The notes under the pieces are model-generated. The model was given only the letters and a program-made list of their open reading frames with translations, did not search any database and was not told the origin of the DNA. The position numbers were made by a program, and so were the translations under genes. From an uncultured Acidaminococcus sp. (GTDB lineage Bacteria; Bacillota; Negativicutes; Acidaminococcales; Acidaminococcaceae), in the NCBI GenBank assembly GCA_905213155.1, contig CAJMHI010000008.1:1-51051 (forward strand): DNA of 51,051 bases, read 5' to 3'. Shown one piece after another: positions 8,591-16,243 of this stretch (positions within the stretch are counted from its first letter, which is position 1; each line of letters starts with the position of its first letter).

Positions 8591-9265
8591 TCACCTCTTC
8601 GTGTTATTTTTTTGTACGAGTCCTGCCAATTCCCCAATAGTCTGAATTACATAATCCGGTGTCCCAAACTTGTCAAAAAAGTCCTGGTTAAAAGACGACC
8701 AGGCCACTTTCACCGTTTTGCATCCCGCGCGGGCACCGCTTACCATATCAAAGGGGCTGTCTCCTACGGTGAGAACTTCTTCCGGTAAAAGGTGCAGTCT
8801 TTCGCATCCTACCAGCATAGGCGTAGGCTCCGGTTTATGATCTGGACACTGTTCATAGCCCACGATTTCTTCTAAATACGGATCTAGATGCAGACAGTGC
8901 AATCCCCGCAAACAGGTATCGTGCAGTTTGCTGGTGACGACGATCATAGGAATATGGAGCGCCTTTAGCTGCTCTAGCCCCTCTTTCACGCCTGGGAAAG
9001 AGCGAATCATTTTATCATGCCAAGCGTAATTGTGCTGCCGGTAATAAGCGACAATTGTCTCTATTTCCGGTCCTGCAGCAGGGAGCCCTACCAATTGTCC
9101 CAAGCCTTCCCGTAACGGCATTCCAAACGTATTGATAATATCCTGATCAGTTACAGCAAGCGTTGGATAAAAATGATCCAACGTCTGATGGAACGTCGCC
9201 AGAATCAGCGGTGTGGTATTGGCCAATGTACCGTCAAAGTCAAAAATAATTCCCCTGCAAGCCAC
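8591..9265 (-). CDS. HAD-superfamily phosphatase, PpaX/Gph-like
   Basis: A 224-residue cytosolic haloacid-dehalogenase hydrolase. Motif I is FDFDGTLANT (nucleophile Asp9), motif II is VVTSKLHD (Thr/Ser), and motif III/IV is HKPEPTPMLVG with TVGDSPFDMVSGARAG. A helical cap lies at about 17-85, as in phosphoglycolate phosphatase Gph and pyrophosphatase PpaX. The start is GTG with AAAGGAG ahead. The next gene starts at or within a few bases of its stop, so they are translationally coupled. That position makes methylthioribose-1-phosphate, the phosphorylase product, a candidate substrate; general phosphoglycolate or pyrophosphate clearance is the conservative alternative. Confidence 0.85.
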   Translation of the reverse strand: MACRGIIFDFDGTLANTTPLILATFHQTLDHFYPTLAVTDQDIINTFGMPLREGLGQLVGLPAAGPEIETIVAYYRQHNYAWHDKMIRSFPGVKEGLEQLKALHIPMIVVTSKLHDTCLRGLHCLHLDPYLEEIVGYEQCPDHKPEPTPMLVGCERLHLLPEEVLTVGDSPFDMVSGARAGCKTVKVAWSSFNQDFFDKFGTPDYVIQTIGELAGLVQKNNTKR

Positions 9266-9301
9266 AGTGATGCTCCTTTATTTCATAAATCTACATGCCA
9301 A

Positions 9302-9330
9302 ATTATACCAAAAAACAAGAAAAAGGTAAA
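9302..9330 (-). promoter_or_regulatory. Probable promoter of the HAD-mtnP-mtaD operon
   Basis: Minus-strand TTTACC (9325-9330), 17-base spacer, TATAAT (9302-9307), ending about 37 bases before the HAD start. The -35 overlaps the foot of the preceding terminator hairpin, so the two transcription units are packed tightly. Confidence 0.6.
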
Positions 9331-9361
9331 ACCGCAATCGTTAGGCAGACTGCGGTTTTAC
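9318..9361 (-). terminator. Intrinsic terminator of the glycogen operon
   Basis: On the minus strand GTAAAACCGCA pairs perfectly with TGCGGTTTTAC (11 bp, 14-nt loop), followed by CTTTTTCTTG. It starts 10 bases after the stop of the GH13-GH77 gene and marks the end of the glg operon. Confidence 0.85.
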
Positions 9362-9370
9362 TATATATCC

Positions 9371-12300
9371 TTATGCTCTTTTGGTTTTGTGCGCCAACTC
9401 GTTTAGCCAGCGTGCCAACGTGGGCGGAATCTGGTCTTTCTGCATTTGCCAATGCCAGTTCCCCTGGCTGGTACCAGGGACATTCATTCTACACCCACTT
9501 GGGAGTGCGAGAAGATCCTGCATGGGAAGAATCACGGTCTCGGCTCTCCGCGTGTACAGGAGCTGTATCAGCCCTTGAAGAATATCGTTTAACGGGGCAT
9601 CTTCTGCCAAATTCAGAAGGGAGCGAATCTGTCTCTGCTGCCATGCCGTAAGTTCCTCTTCATACCAGCCCCGAAGCGTATTGTTATCATGGGTACCGGT
9701 ATAAGCGACGCACCGGGGCTCTGTATCAAACGAAACTTCGCCATCGGTACGGCTCTTCCAATGAAATTGAAGGATTTTCATTCCTGGTAACTGGAAAGTT
9801 TGGCGCAGGAGCGATACATCATCGGTAATCACCCCTAGGTCTTCAGCTAGCATAGGAAGTGCTACCGTTTTTTGTATAGTTCTTAGGAATTCACTCCCCG
9901 GGCCTTTTACCCACTGTCCTTCTTTGGCGGTTTTAGCACCAAAAGGAACCGCCCAGTAGGCTGCAAACCCACGGAAATGGTCAATGCGCACCGCATCAAC
10001 CTGGCGGCTCACGCGCTGCAGGCGCTGTTTCCACCAGGCATACCCATCTTTTTCCATGACATCATAGCGATACAACGGATTGCCCCACAGTTGTCCATCT
10101 GCGCTAAAATAATCCGGTGGTACACCGGCCACGTGATTGGGCTGTCCTAATGCATCAAGATCAAACAGTTCCTGGTGCGCCCAGCAGTCCGCGCTGTCTA
10201 GCGCCACATACATGGGAATATCTCCCAAGAGAGTAATCCCATGCTGCGTAGCATAGTCATGCACCGCCTGCCATTGCCTATCCAGCAAGTATTGGACAAA
10301 TTTAATATGGTCCACCGTACCGGCTAACTCCTGGTGGACACTTAACAAGGCAGTTTTTTCATGGTGTTTAATGTCTTCCGGCCACTCTTGCCACTTTTTG
10401 TCCGTAAAAAATGCGGTAAGTGCTTTATATAGGGCATAATCTTCCAGCCATGCGGCGTTATCCTGGCAGAACTGTTCATAGGCATCCCAAGGAATATGTA
10501 GCTGCGGATCATGGCTCATTTTCCACAGAATTTGGGATTTTATTTGCCATGCCTTTCCCCAGGAGTCTGTGAGCGCTGTCTTTTGGGTATATTCCTTCCA
10601 TAAGGAAGGAGACAACAATCCCTCTTTCCACAATGATTCCAACGAAAGCAGCCGCGTATCCATAGCAAAGGCAGAATCAGATAAATAAGGGGAATCCCCG
10701 ATAAGAGGCGGCGTAAGCGGGAGGATTTGCCAAACTTTCTGCCCGGCAGCCTGTAAAAAATCTATAAACCGGAAGGCATGCTGATCCAACTCCCCACATC
10801 CATAAGGATTGGGCAAGCTGGTAGGATGAAGTAAAATACCGGATCGTTTTTCCTTAGTCTCCCCGCCGCGCAAAATCTGCACGCTAAGTGGCTGTAAATC
10901 TAAAGTAAAATGCCCATTTACCACCTGTATGGCTGTTCTTTTTTGCAGCACATCTTCCAATTTGCCATAGGCCAGTCCGTCCGTATCCACCGTCACACAC
11001 TGCGGCTTATCGCTGCGATTTAACGCAACGACAAAAAAGCCGTCTGGCGCGTCACTTCCAAAAACGTCCTTGCCGCCTTCAATGCTCCTGGCATATACCA
11101 TCACGTCCCCCTTGGCATACAAAGGAAGCAGGCGCCCCGTACGCAGCACGGGATTTTCTGTACGCAGGTAGGTAAGCTTTTTCGTCCACAACAGGATATC
11201 TGCATCTTCCTGCCCCCAGGGATAGGTACGCCGGTTGTCCGGATCCTTGCCGCCCCGAAGTCCTGCCTCATCCCCATAGTAAATACAGGGTGCTCCTGGC
11301 AAGGTCATTTGCCAGGCCATAAGGAGATACAGGCGTCGTTTTCCTGCTTCTTCTGCCGTCATGTCTATCTCAGGGCCTTTTTGCTCCAAAAGTGTACGCA
11401 CTCGCTCTACATCATGGCTGCCAATGAGATTTAACATGGCATAATAATTTTCTTTCGGGTAGTGTTCCCGCAGATTCCATAACTCTGCTTCTGCCCTTGC
11501 TGCGTCAATATGGTCCAGCATAAAATCCAGCTGGATTTTTCGCTGGGGGTAGTTCATGGCACTATCCATATCGCAGCCGCTGAGATACGTCCGCTGCTCC
11601 CCATAGGCTTCTTTGTTGCTGGCATCTTCCCAGACTTCCCCAATGAGGACCGCCTCTGGATTTTCCTTTTTCAGCGTGCGATAAAAGAGCTGGAGAAAAA
11701 CCTCAGGCAATTCATCAATTACGTCCAGCCGCCAGCCGCTGATACCTCGCCGCAGCCAGGTTTTCAGTACGCTGTCATACCTGCGGATGATAAAATCCAG
11801 ATAGCTAGGCGTCATTTCCTTCACATCGGGTAAATCTTTGACACCCCACCAGGCGGTAAAATCATCCGGATAGTGGTTGAATTGATACCAGGGATAATAT
11901 GGGGAATCCTTAGACTGATAGGCGCCCACATCAGAATAAGTCCCAAACTGGTTGAAATAGCGGCTATCAGCCCCAGTATGGCTGAAGACACCATCCAAAA
12001 TAATCCGGATGCCCTGCTCTTTGGCAGCAGCACAAAATGTCTCAAACTCCTGATTGGTTCCCAAAAGCGGGTCGATTTGCAGATAATCTGCCGTATCATA
12101 GCGATGGTTGCTGCGGGCTAAAAAAATAGGGTTTAAATAAATAACCGTAACACCAAGTTTTTTCAGATAGTCAAATTTTTCTTGAATTCCCGCCAAGTTG
12201 CCCCCGAAAAAATCATAGTACACAATCTCTCCGGTGTCTTGGTCTTTGCAGTAGTACGGTTTATCATTCCAGGCCGTATGTAGCACCGCATGAGCTTTCC

Positions 12301-12763
12301 CTTTGGCGCTCGCCGTGGTCTTTGTACCTCTACGGAATCGGTCTGGAAAAATCTGATAGACAATGGCATTTTTGAACCAATCCGGCGTGTGGGTATTTTG
12401 GTCATAGACCGTAATCTGATAAGCCGGCGGTTCTGTCTCATAAAGACGTCCCTCACCGCCCAAGTGCGCTTCATTATTGCCATAATACCAGACTTTTTCC
12501 CCATCCGTAATAACAAAATAGTACCAGAGCAACGTTGCCGCTTGGGGCATGGGCACTTTAGCGACAAAGCTAGTTCCCTCAATTTCCATAGGAACATAGG
12601 ATTCGCCTTTACCGCTAGTCCAAAGGCGCACCTTAGCCGTAAGGGAAGCGTTCATTCCTTCCAAAACGCGCAGTCTTAAAAATACAGAGCTGCCGGTTGC
12701 GGCAGCTCCAAAAGGGAGACGGTCCCCTGTTTGATGGGAATCGTGTTCCAGATGCAAAGGCAT
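9371..12763 (-). CDS. Fused GH13 amylase/debranching-like enzyme and GH77 4-alpha-glucanotransferase
   Basis: A 1130-residue two-enzyme fusion. Residues 1-115 form a beta-sandwich starch-binding-like N-domain; about 125-600 are a GH13 barrel with IYQIFPDRF, DGVFSHTG, GWRLDV (nucleophile Asp347), GEVWED (acid Glu376) and GSHDVER (Asp451). A short charged linker (GGETKEKRS, near 631) leads to a MalQ-type GH77 domain from GILLHPTSLP, with RIDHFRG (Asp928), LAEDLG (Glu974) and THDNN (Asp1026). All catalytic acids are present in both halves. It is the last gene of the glg operon, four bases after glgA. Likely job: open and disproportionate branched limit dextrins left by GlgP and pass linear chains back. 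GH13 specificity (debranching or neopullulanase) is not certain. Similar fusions are annotated in other Negativicutes, from memory. Confidence 0.9.
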   Translation of the reverse strand: MPLHLEHDSHQTGDRLPFGAAATGSSVFLRLRVLEGMNASLTAKVRLWTSGKGESYVPMEIEGTSFVAKVPMPQAATLLWYYFVITDGEKVWYYGNNEAHLGGEGRLYETEPPAYQITVYDQNTHTPDWFKNAIVYQIFPDRFRRGTKTTASAKGKAHAVLHTAWNDKPYYCKDQDTGEIVYYDFFGGNLAGIQEKFDYLKKLGVTVIYLNPIFLARSNHRYDTADYLQIDPLLGTNQEFETFCAAAKEQGIRIILDGVFSHTGADSRYFNQFGTYSDVGAYQSKDSPYYPWYQFNHYPDDFTAWWGVKDLPDVKEMTPSYLDFIIRRYDSVLKTWLRRGISGWRLDVIDELPEVFLQLFYRTLKKENPEAVLIGEVWEDASNKEAYGEQRTYLSGCDMDSAMNYPQRKIQLDFMLDHIDAARAEAELWNLREHYPKENYYAMLNLIGSHDVERVRTLLEQKGPEIDMTAEEAGKRRLYLLMAWQMTLPGAPCIYYGDEAGLRGGKDPDNRRTYPWGQEDADILLWTKKLTYLRTENPVLRTGRLLPLYAKGDVMVYARSIEGGKDVFGSDAPDGFFVVALNRSDKPQCVTVDTDGLAYGKLEDVLQKRTAIQVVNGHFTLDLQPLSVQILRGGETKEKRSGILLHPTSLPNPYGCGELDQHAFRFIDFLQAAGQKVWQILPLTPPLIGDSPYLSDSAFAMDTRLLSLESLWKEGLLSPSLWKEYTQKTALTDSWGKAWQIKSQILWKMSHDPQLHIPWDAYEQFCQDNAAWLEDYALYKALTAFFTDKKWQEWPEDIKHHEKTALLSVHQELAGTVDHIKFVQYLLDRQWQAVHDYATQHGITLLGDIPMYVALDSADCWAHQELFDLDALGQPNHVAGVPPDYFSADGQLWGNPLYRYDVMEKDGYAWWKQRLQRVSRQVDAVRIDHFRGFAAYWAVPFGAKTAKEGQWVKGPGSEFLRTIQKTVALPMLAEDLGVITDDVSLLRQTFQLPGMKILQFHWKSRTDGEVSFDTEPRCVAYTGTHDNNTLRGWYEEELTAWQQRQIRSLLNLAEDAPLNDILQGLIQLLYTRRAETVILPMQDLLALPSGCRMNVPGTSQGNWHWQMQKDQIPPTLARWLNELAHKTKRA

Positions 12764-12767
12764 TGTC

Positions 12768-14222
12768 TCACCCCATCACTTTTCCATATAATTTTACATA
12801 TTCCCGGGCGGAACGATCCCAGCTGAAATCACTTTCCATTGCATTTTTTGTCAGCTGGTTCCAGATCACGTCGTCCTCGTAATACCCCATGCCCCGTTTA
12901 GCCGTAAAGAGCAGTTCATGAGCGTTGAAATTGGCAAAGGTAAGCCCATTTCCCTTACGGGTATATTTATCATAAGGAATAACAGAATCCTTCAAACCGC
13001 CCGTTTCCCGTACAATGGGGATACTTCCATAGCGCAAGGCTATCATCTGGGCTAAGCCACATGGTTCGTAGCGGCTTGGCATGAGGAACATGTCAGAGGC
13101 TGCATAGACTTTATGTGCCAGTGCCTCGTTAAAGGTAATCTGGGCAGACACTTTGGTAGGTTTACGCTCTTGCAAGCCCCGGAAGGCATCTTCATAAGCA
13201 GCATCTCCGGTGCCTACAATCACCAGTTGCACATCATCATCCATCAGTTCATCCATAATTCGGGTGACCAGATCCAAGCCCTTGCTTTCTGTGAGTCTCG
13301 TCACCATAGCCAAAAGTGGTACGCCCCGTTTGACCCGGAGGCCCAGTTCCTGTCGCAGGGTATCTTTATTGATGCGTTTGGCAGCACGGGCATTTTTCTC
13401 CGTATACTTGGCTTTAATGAAAGGATCTGTTTCCGGATTATACGCATCCACATCCAGCCCATTTAAGATCCCCGTTATTTTATCCTGGTTCTCCCGCATA
13501 AAGCCGTCCAAGCCTTCGCCAAAATAGGGGTAGGTAATTTCCTTGGCATAGGTAGGACTCACTGTGGTGATCTGGTCGGCATACACCAGCCCTGCTTTCA
13601 AGTAGTTGATATTGCCGTCCTGTTCCAGATTGCCATTGGCAAACAGTTCGTAGGGCAGACCAATCACATCCACCAAAATATCCGGACCATAAACCCCCTG
13701 ATACTTTAAGTTGTGGATAGTGTATACGACTTTCATCCCGTTATACCAGGGATCATGGATGAAATCTTCTTTTAAGTAGGCTCCTACCAGTCCGGTATGC
13801 CAGTCATTGCAGTGCAATATATCCGGGTGGAACCCGATTTGAGGCAACATAGCCAATACGGCCCGGGAAAAATAAGCAAAGCGTTCCCCATCGTCATAAT
13901 AGCCATAGCAGGCATCCCGTTTGAAATACTGCTCGTTATCCAAGAAGTAATACGTTACACCATCAAGCTGCAACGTTTCGACCCCATAATATTGCTGGCG
14001 CCAGGCGAGATTGACGATGCCCTGGTAAATCGGTTTCATTTTTTTCGTGTATTCCGGCTTGATCCCGCTGTATTTGGGAATGACAACCCGGACATCATAG
14101 CCCATTTTAGATAAGGTTTTGGGCAGGGCTCCCATTACATCTGCCAAGCCCCCCGTTTTGATAAATGGAACGGCTTCAGACGCTACAAAAAGGATTTTCG
14201 TCTTTTCCATTTCGTTTGCCAT
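12768..14222 (-). CDS. glgA: Glycogen synthase (ADP-glucose), GT5
   Basis: A 484-residue GT5 glycosyltransferase that extends alpha-1,4-glucan from ADP-glucose. The N-terminus KILFVASEAVPFIKTGGLADVMGALPK contains KTGGL, the family's ADP-glucose-binding signature; the C-terminal domain has TRLTESKGLDLV, MLPSRYEPCGLAQMIALRYGSIPIVRETGGLKDSV with the conserved catalytic Glu of the E-x7-E element. I start at the ATG at 14222, with AAGGTG seven bases ahead; an upstream in-frame start at 14264 would overlap glgB by eight bases and add a basic tail (KKRARAIKK) absent from the family. Length is typical (about 480). It lies between glgB and the GH13-GH77 gene. Confidence 0.95.
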   Translation of the reverse strand: MANEMEKTKILFVASEAVPFIKTGGLADVMGALPKTLSKMGYDVRVVIPKYSGIKPEYTKKMKPIYQGIVNLAWRQQYYGVETLQLDGVTYYFLDNEQYFKRDACYGYYDDGERFAYFSRAVLAMLPQIGFHPDILHCNDWHTGLVGAYLKEDFIHDPWYNGMKVVYTIHNLKYQGVYGPDILVDVIGLPYELFANGNLEQDGNINYLKAGLVYADQITTVSPTYAKEITYPYFGEGLDGFMRENQDKITGILNGLDVDAYNPETDPFIKAKYTEKNARAAKRINKDTLRQELGLRVKRGVPLLAMVTRLTESKGLDLVTRIMDELMDDDVQLVIVGTGDAAYEDAFRGLQERKPTKVSAQITFNEALAHKVYAASDMFLMPSRYEPCGLAQMIALRYGSIPIVRETGGLKDSVIPYDKYTRKGNGLTFANFNAHELLFTAKRGMGYYEDDVIWNQLTKNAMESDFSWDRSAREYVKLYGKVMG

Positions 14223-14256
14223 AGTTATCACCTTCTTTATGGCTCGAGCACGTTTT

Positions 14257-16212
14257 TTAGTCAACAGATTCAGAACCTTTCTTTCCTAAATTTTGCGTTA
14301 CCGGTGTCTTTTTTGTTTCTTCGTCCTTGCATTGCAGGAAAATAGTTGCCAGCGGAGGCAAGGTTAGCGAAAGAGACTGGGCCTGTCCGTGCATCGGGAT
14401 CTCTTCCGTATATAGCGCTTGCGTATTGGCAACTCCGCTGCCGCCGTATTCTGTGGCATCGCTGTTAAAGACTTCCGCATAGGTCCCAGGGACAGGCACT
14501 CCTATCCGATAGTTATAGCGCACCACCGGAGTAAAGTTGCACACCACATATGTTCTTTCCCCTTTTTGGGCGCCATTCCGATAAAATGCAATCACGCTGT
14601 TATCCCGGTCATCGCAGCTGATCCACTGGAATCCCTTCCAATCGCAGTCTTCCTGCCATAGTTCTGGATGTTCATTGTAATACAGATTCAATTGTTGCAC
14701 GTAGTTGTGAAGCTTTTGATGCTGAGGATATTCCAATAGGTGCCAATCCAGGCTGTCATCATATTTCCATTCAATAAACTGCCCGTATTCACCGCCCATA
14801 AACAACAATTTTTTTCCAGGATGGGTCATCCAGTAACCAAAGAACGCCCTTAGTCCAGCAAACTTTTTCCAGTAATCTCCTGGCATTTTATCCAAAAGAG
14901 AATGCTTCCCATGCACCACTTCATCGTGGGATAACGGTAAAATAAAGTTTTCCGAGAAGGCATACATCAAAGAGAAGGTAATCAAATCCTGGCTGCCTTT
15001 GCGATAAATGGGATCCATGGCCATGTAACGAAGCATATCGTTCATCCAGCCCATATTCCATTTATAGTTAAAGCCCAATCCTCCGTCACTGACTGGTTTT
15101 GTTACCAGCGGCCAGGCCGTAGATTCTTCTGCCACCATCAGGGCACGGGGAAAATTTTTAAAAATAGCGGTATTGAGTTTCTGCAGGAATGCTACCGCTT
15201 CCAGGTTTTCATGGCCGCCGTTTTTATTTGGCGTCCATTCCCCTTCCTGCCGGCCATAATCCAGATATAGCATATTGGCAACGCCATCAATCCGAAGCCC
15301 GTCTACATGAAATTGTTCCAGCCAGAACATGGCGCTGGAAATCAAAAAGCTTTGGACTTCCGTCCGCCCATAGTCAAAATTGGTGGTGCCCCATCCTGCA
15401 TTTTCCGCCAGTTGGGGATTGCCGGATTCATAGCAGGGCTCGCCGTCAAATAACCGCAGGCCATGACTGTCCCTGCAAAAATGTCCCGGCACCCAGTCCA
15501 GAATCACCCCGATATGCTGCTGATGACACTGGTCTATCAGGTACATAAAATCTTCCGGCTTGCCATAGCGGCTGGTAGCTGCAAAATAGCCGGTGTCCTG
15601 ATAGCCCCAGGAGCCGTCATACGGATATTCACACAATGGCAACAGCTCTATATGGGTATAGTGCATTTCTTTTACATAGGGGACCAATTGTTCCGCAATC
15701 TCCCGGTATGTCAGCATGCGCCCCTTTTCGCCCCGCCGCCAGGATCCCAGGTGGACTTCATAAATTAACATGGGAGCATGGTAGGAGTCGTAATATTGAC
15801 GGGAATACTGCCATTTTTTATCTTTCCAGGCATATTTCAGTTTGGTCAGACGACTGGCTGTATTTGGCCGCACTTCTGCCGCAAAAGCATAGGGATCGCT
15901 TTTTAAGATTAGATTGCCGTCTGCAGTGGTAATGGCATATTTGTAAATATCCCCTTCTTTAAGTCCTGGAATATGAGTCACCCAGATTTCCTTATCTTTA
16001 GGACAGGGTTCCATGGGATTTTTGGCCGCATCCCAGCCATTAAAATCCCCCACAACACTCACAGCCCGGGCATGGGGTGCCCACACAGCAAAACGTACAG
16101 CAGCCTTATGCCGGTACGCAGTAAAATGCGCTCCCAAAAAGCGATAACTGGCAAAATTGGTCCCCTGATGATATAAATAGGTGCTGTAATCGTCAATGGC
16201 ACTCAGTTTCAT
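14257..16212 (-). CDS. glgB: 1,4-alpha-glucan branching enzyme, GH13
   Basis: A 651-residue GlgB that cuts alpha-1,4 chains and re-attaches them as alpha-1,6 branches. There is one N-terminal CBM48 (VRFAVWAPHARAVSVVGDFNGW) rather than two, as in the shorter GlgB group. The catalytic barrel shows GLRIDGVANMLYLDYG (nucleophile Asp309), MVAEES (Glu362) and LPLSHDEVVHGK (Asp430), plus FMGGEYGQFIEW. The C-terminal beta domain ends near 635 and a short Lys/Glu-rich tail follows. The ATG is preceded by AAGGAGGG. It begins 31 bases after glgP and is followed by glgA. Confidence 0.96.
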   Translation of the reverse strand: MKLSAIDDYSTYLYHQGTNFASYRFLGAHFTAYRHKAAVRFAVWAPHARAVSVVGDFNGWDAAKNPMEPCPKDKEIWVTHIPGLKEGDIYKYAITTADGNLILKSDPYAFAAEVRPNTASRLTKLKYAWKDKKWQYSRQYYDSYHAPMLIYEVHLGSWRRGEKGRMLTYREIAEQLVPYVKEMHYTHIELLPLCEYPYDGSWGYQDTGYFAATSRYGKPEDFMYLIDQCHQQHIGVILDWVPGHFCRDSHGLRLFDGEPCYESGNPQLAENAGWGTTNFDYGRTEVQSFLISSAMFWLEQFHVDGLRIDGVANMLYLDYGRQEGEWTPNKNGGHENLEAVAFLQKLNTAIFKNFPRALMVAEESTAWPLVTKPVSDGGLGFNYKWNMGWMNDMLRYMAMDPIYRKGSQDLITFSLMYAFSENFILPLSHDEVVHGKHSLLDKMPGDYWKKFAGLRAFFGYWMTHPGKKLLFMGGEYGQFIEWKYDDSLDWHLLEYPQHQKLHNYVQQLNLYYNEHPELWQEDCDWKGFQWISCDDRDNSVIAFYRNGAQKGERTYVVCNFTPVVRYNYRIGVPVPGTYAEVFNSDATEYGGSGVANTQALYTEEIPMHGQAQSLSLTLPPLATIFLQCKDEETKKTPVTQNLGKKGSESVD

Positions 16213-16243
16213 AACCCAATCCCTCCTTTTTTACAGGTGCCTT

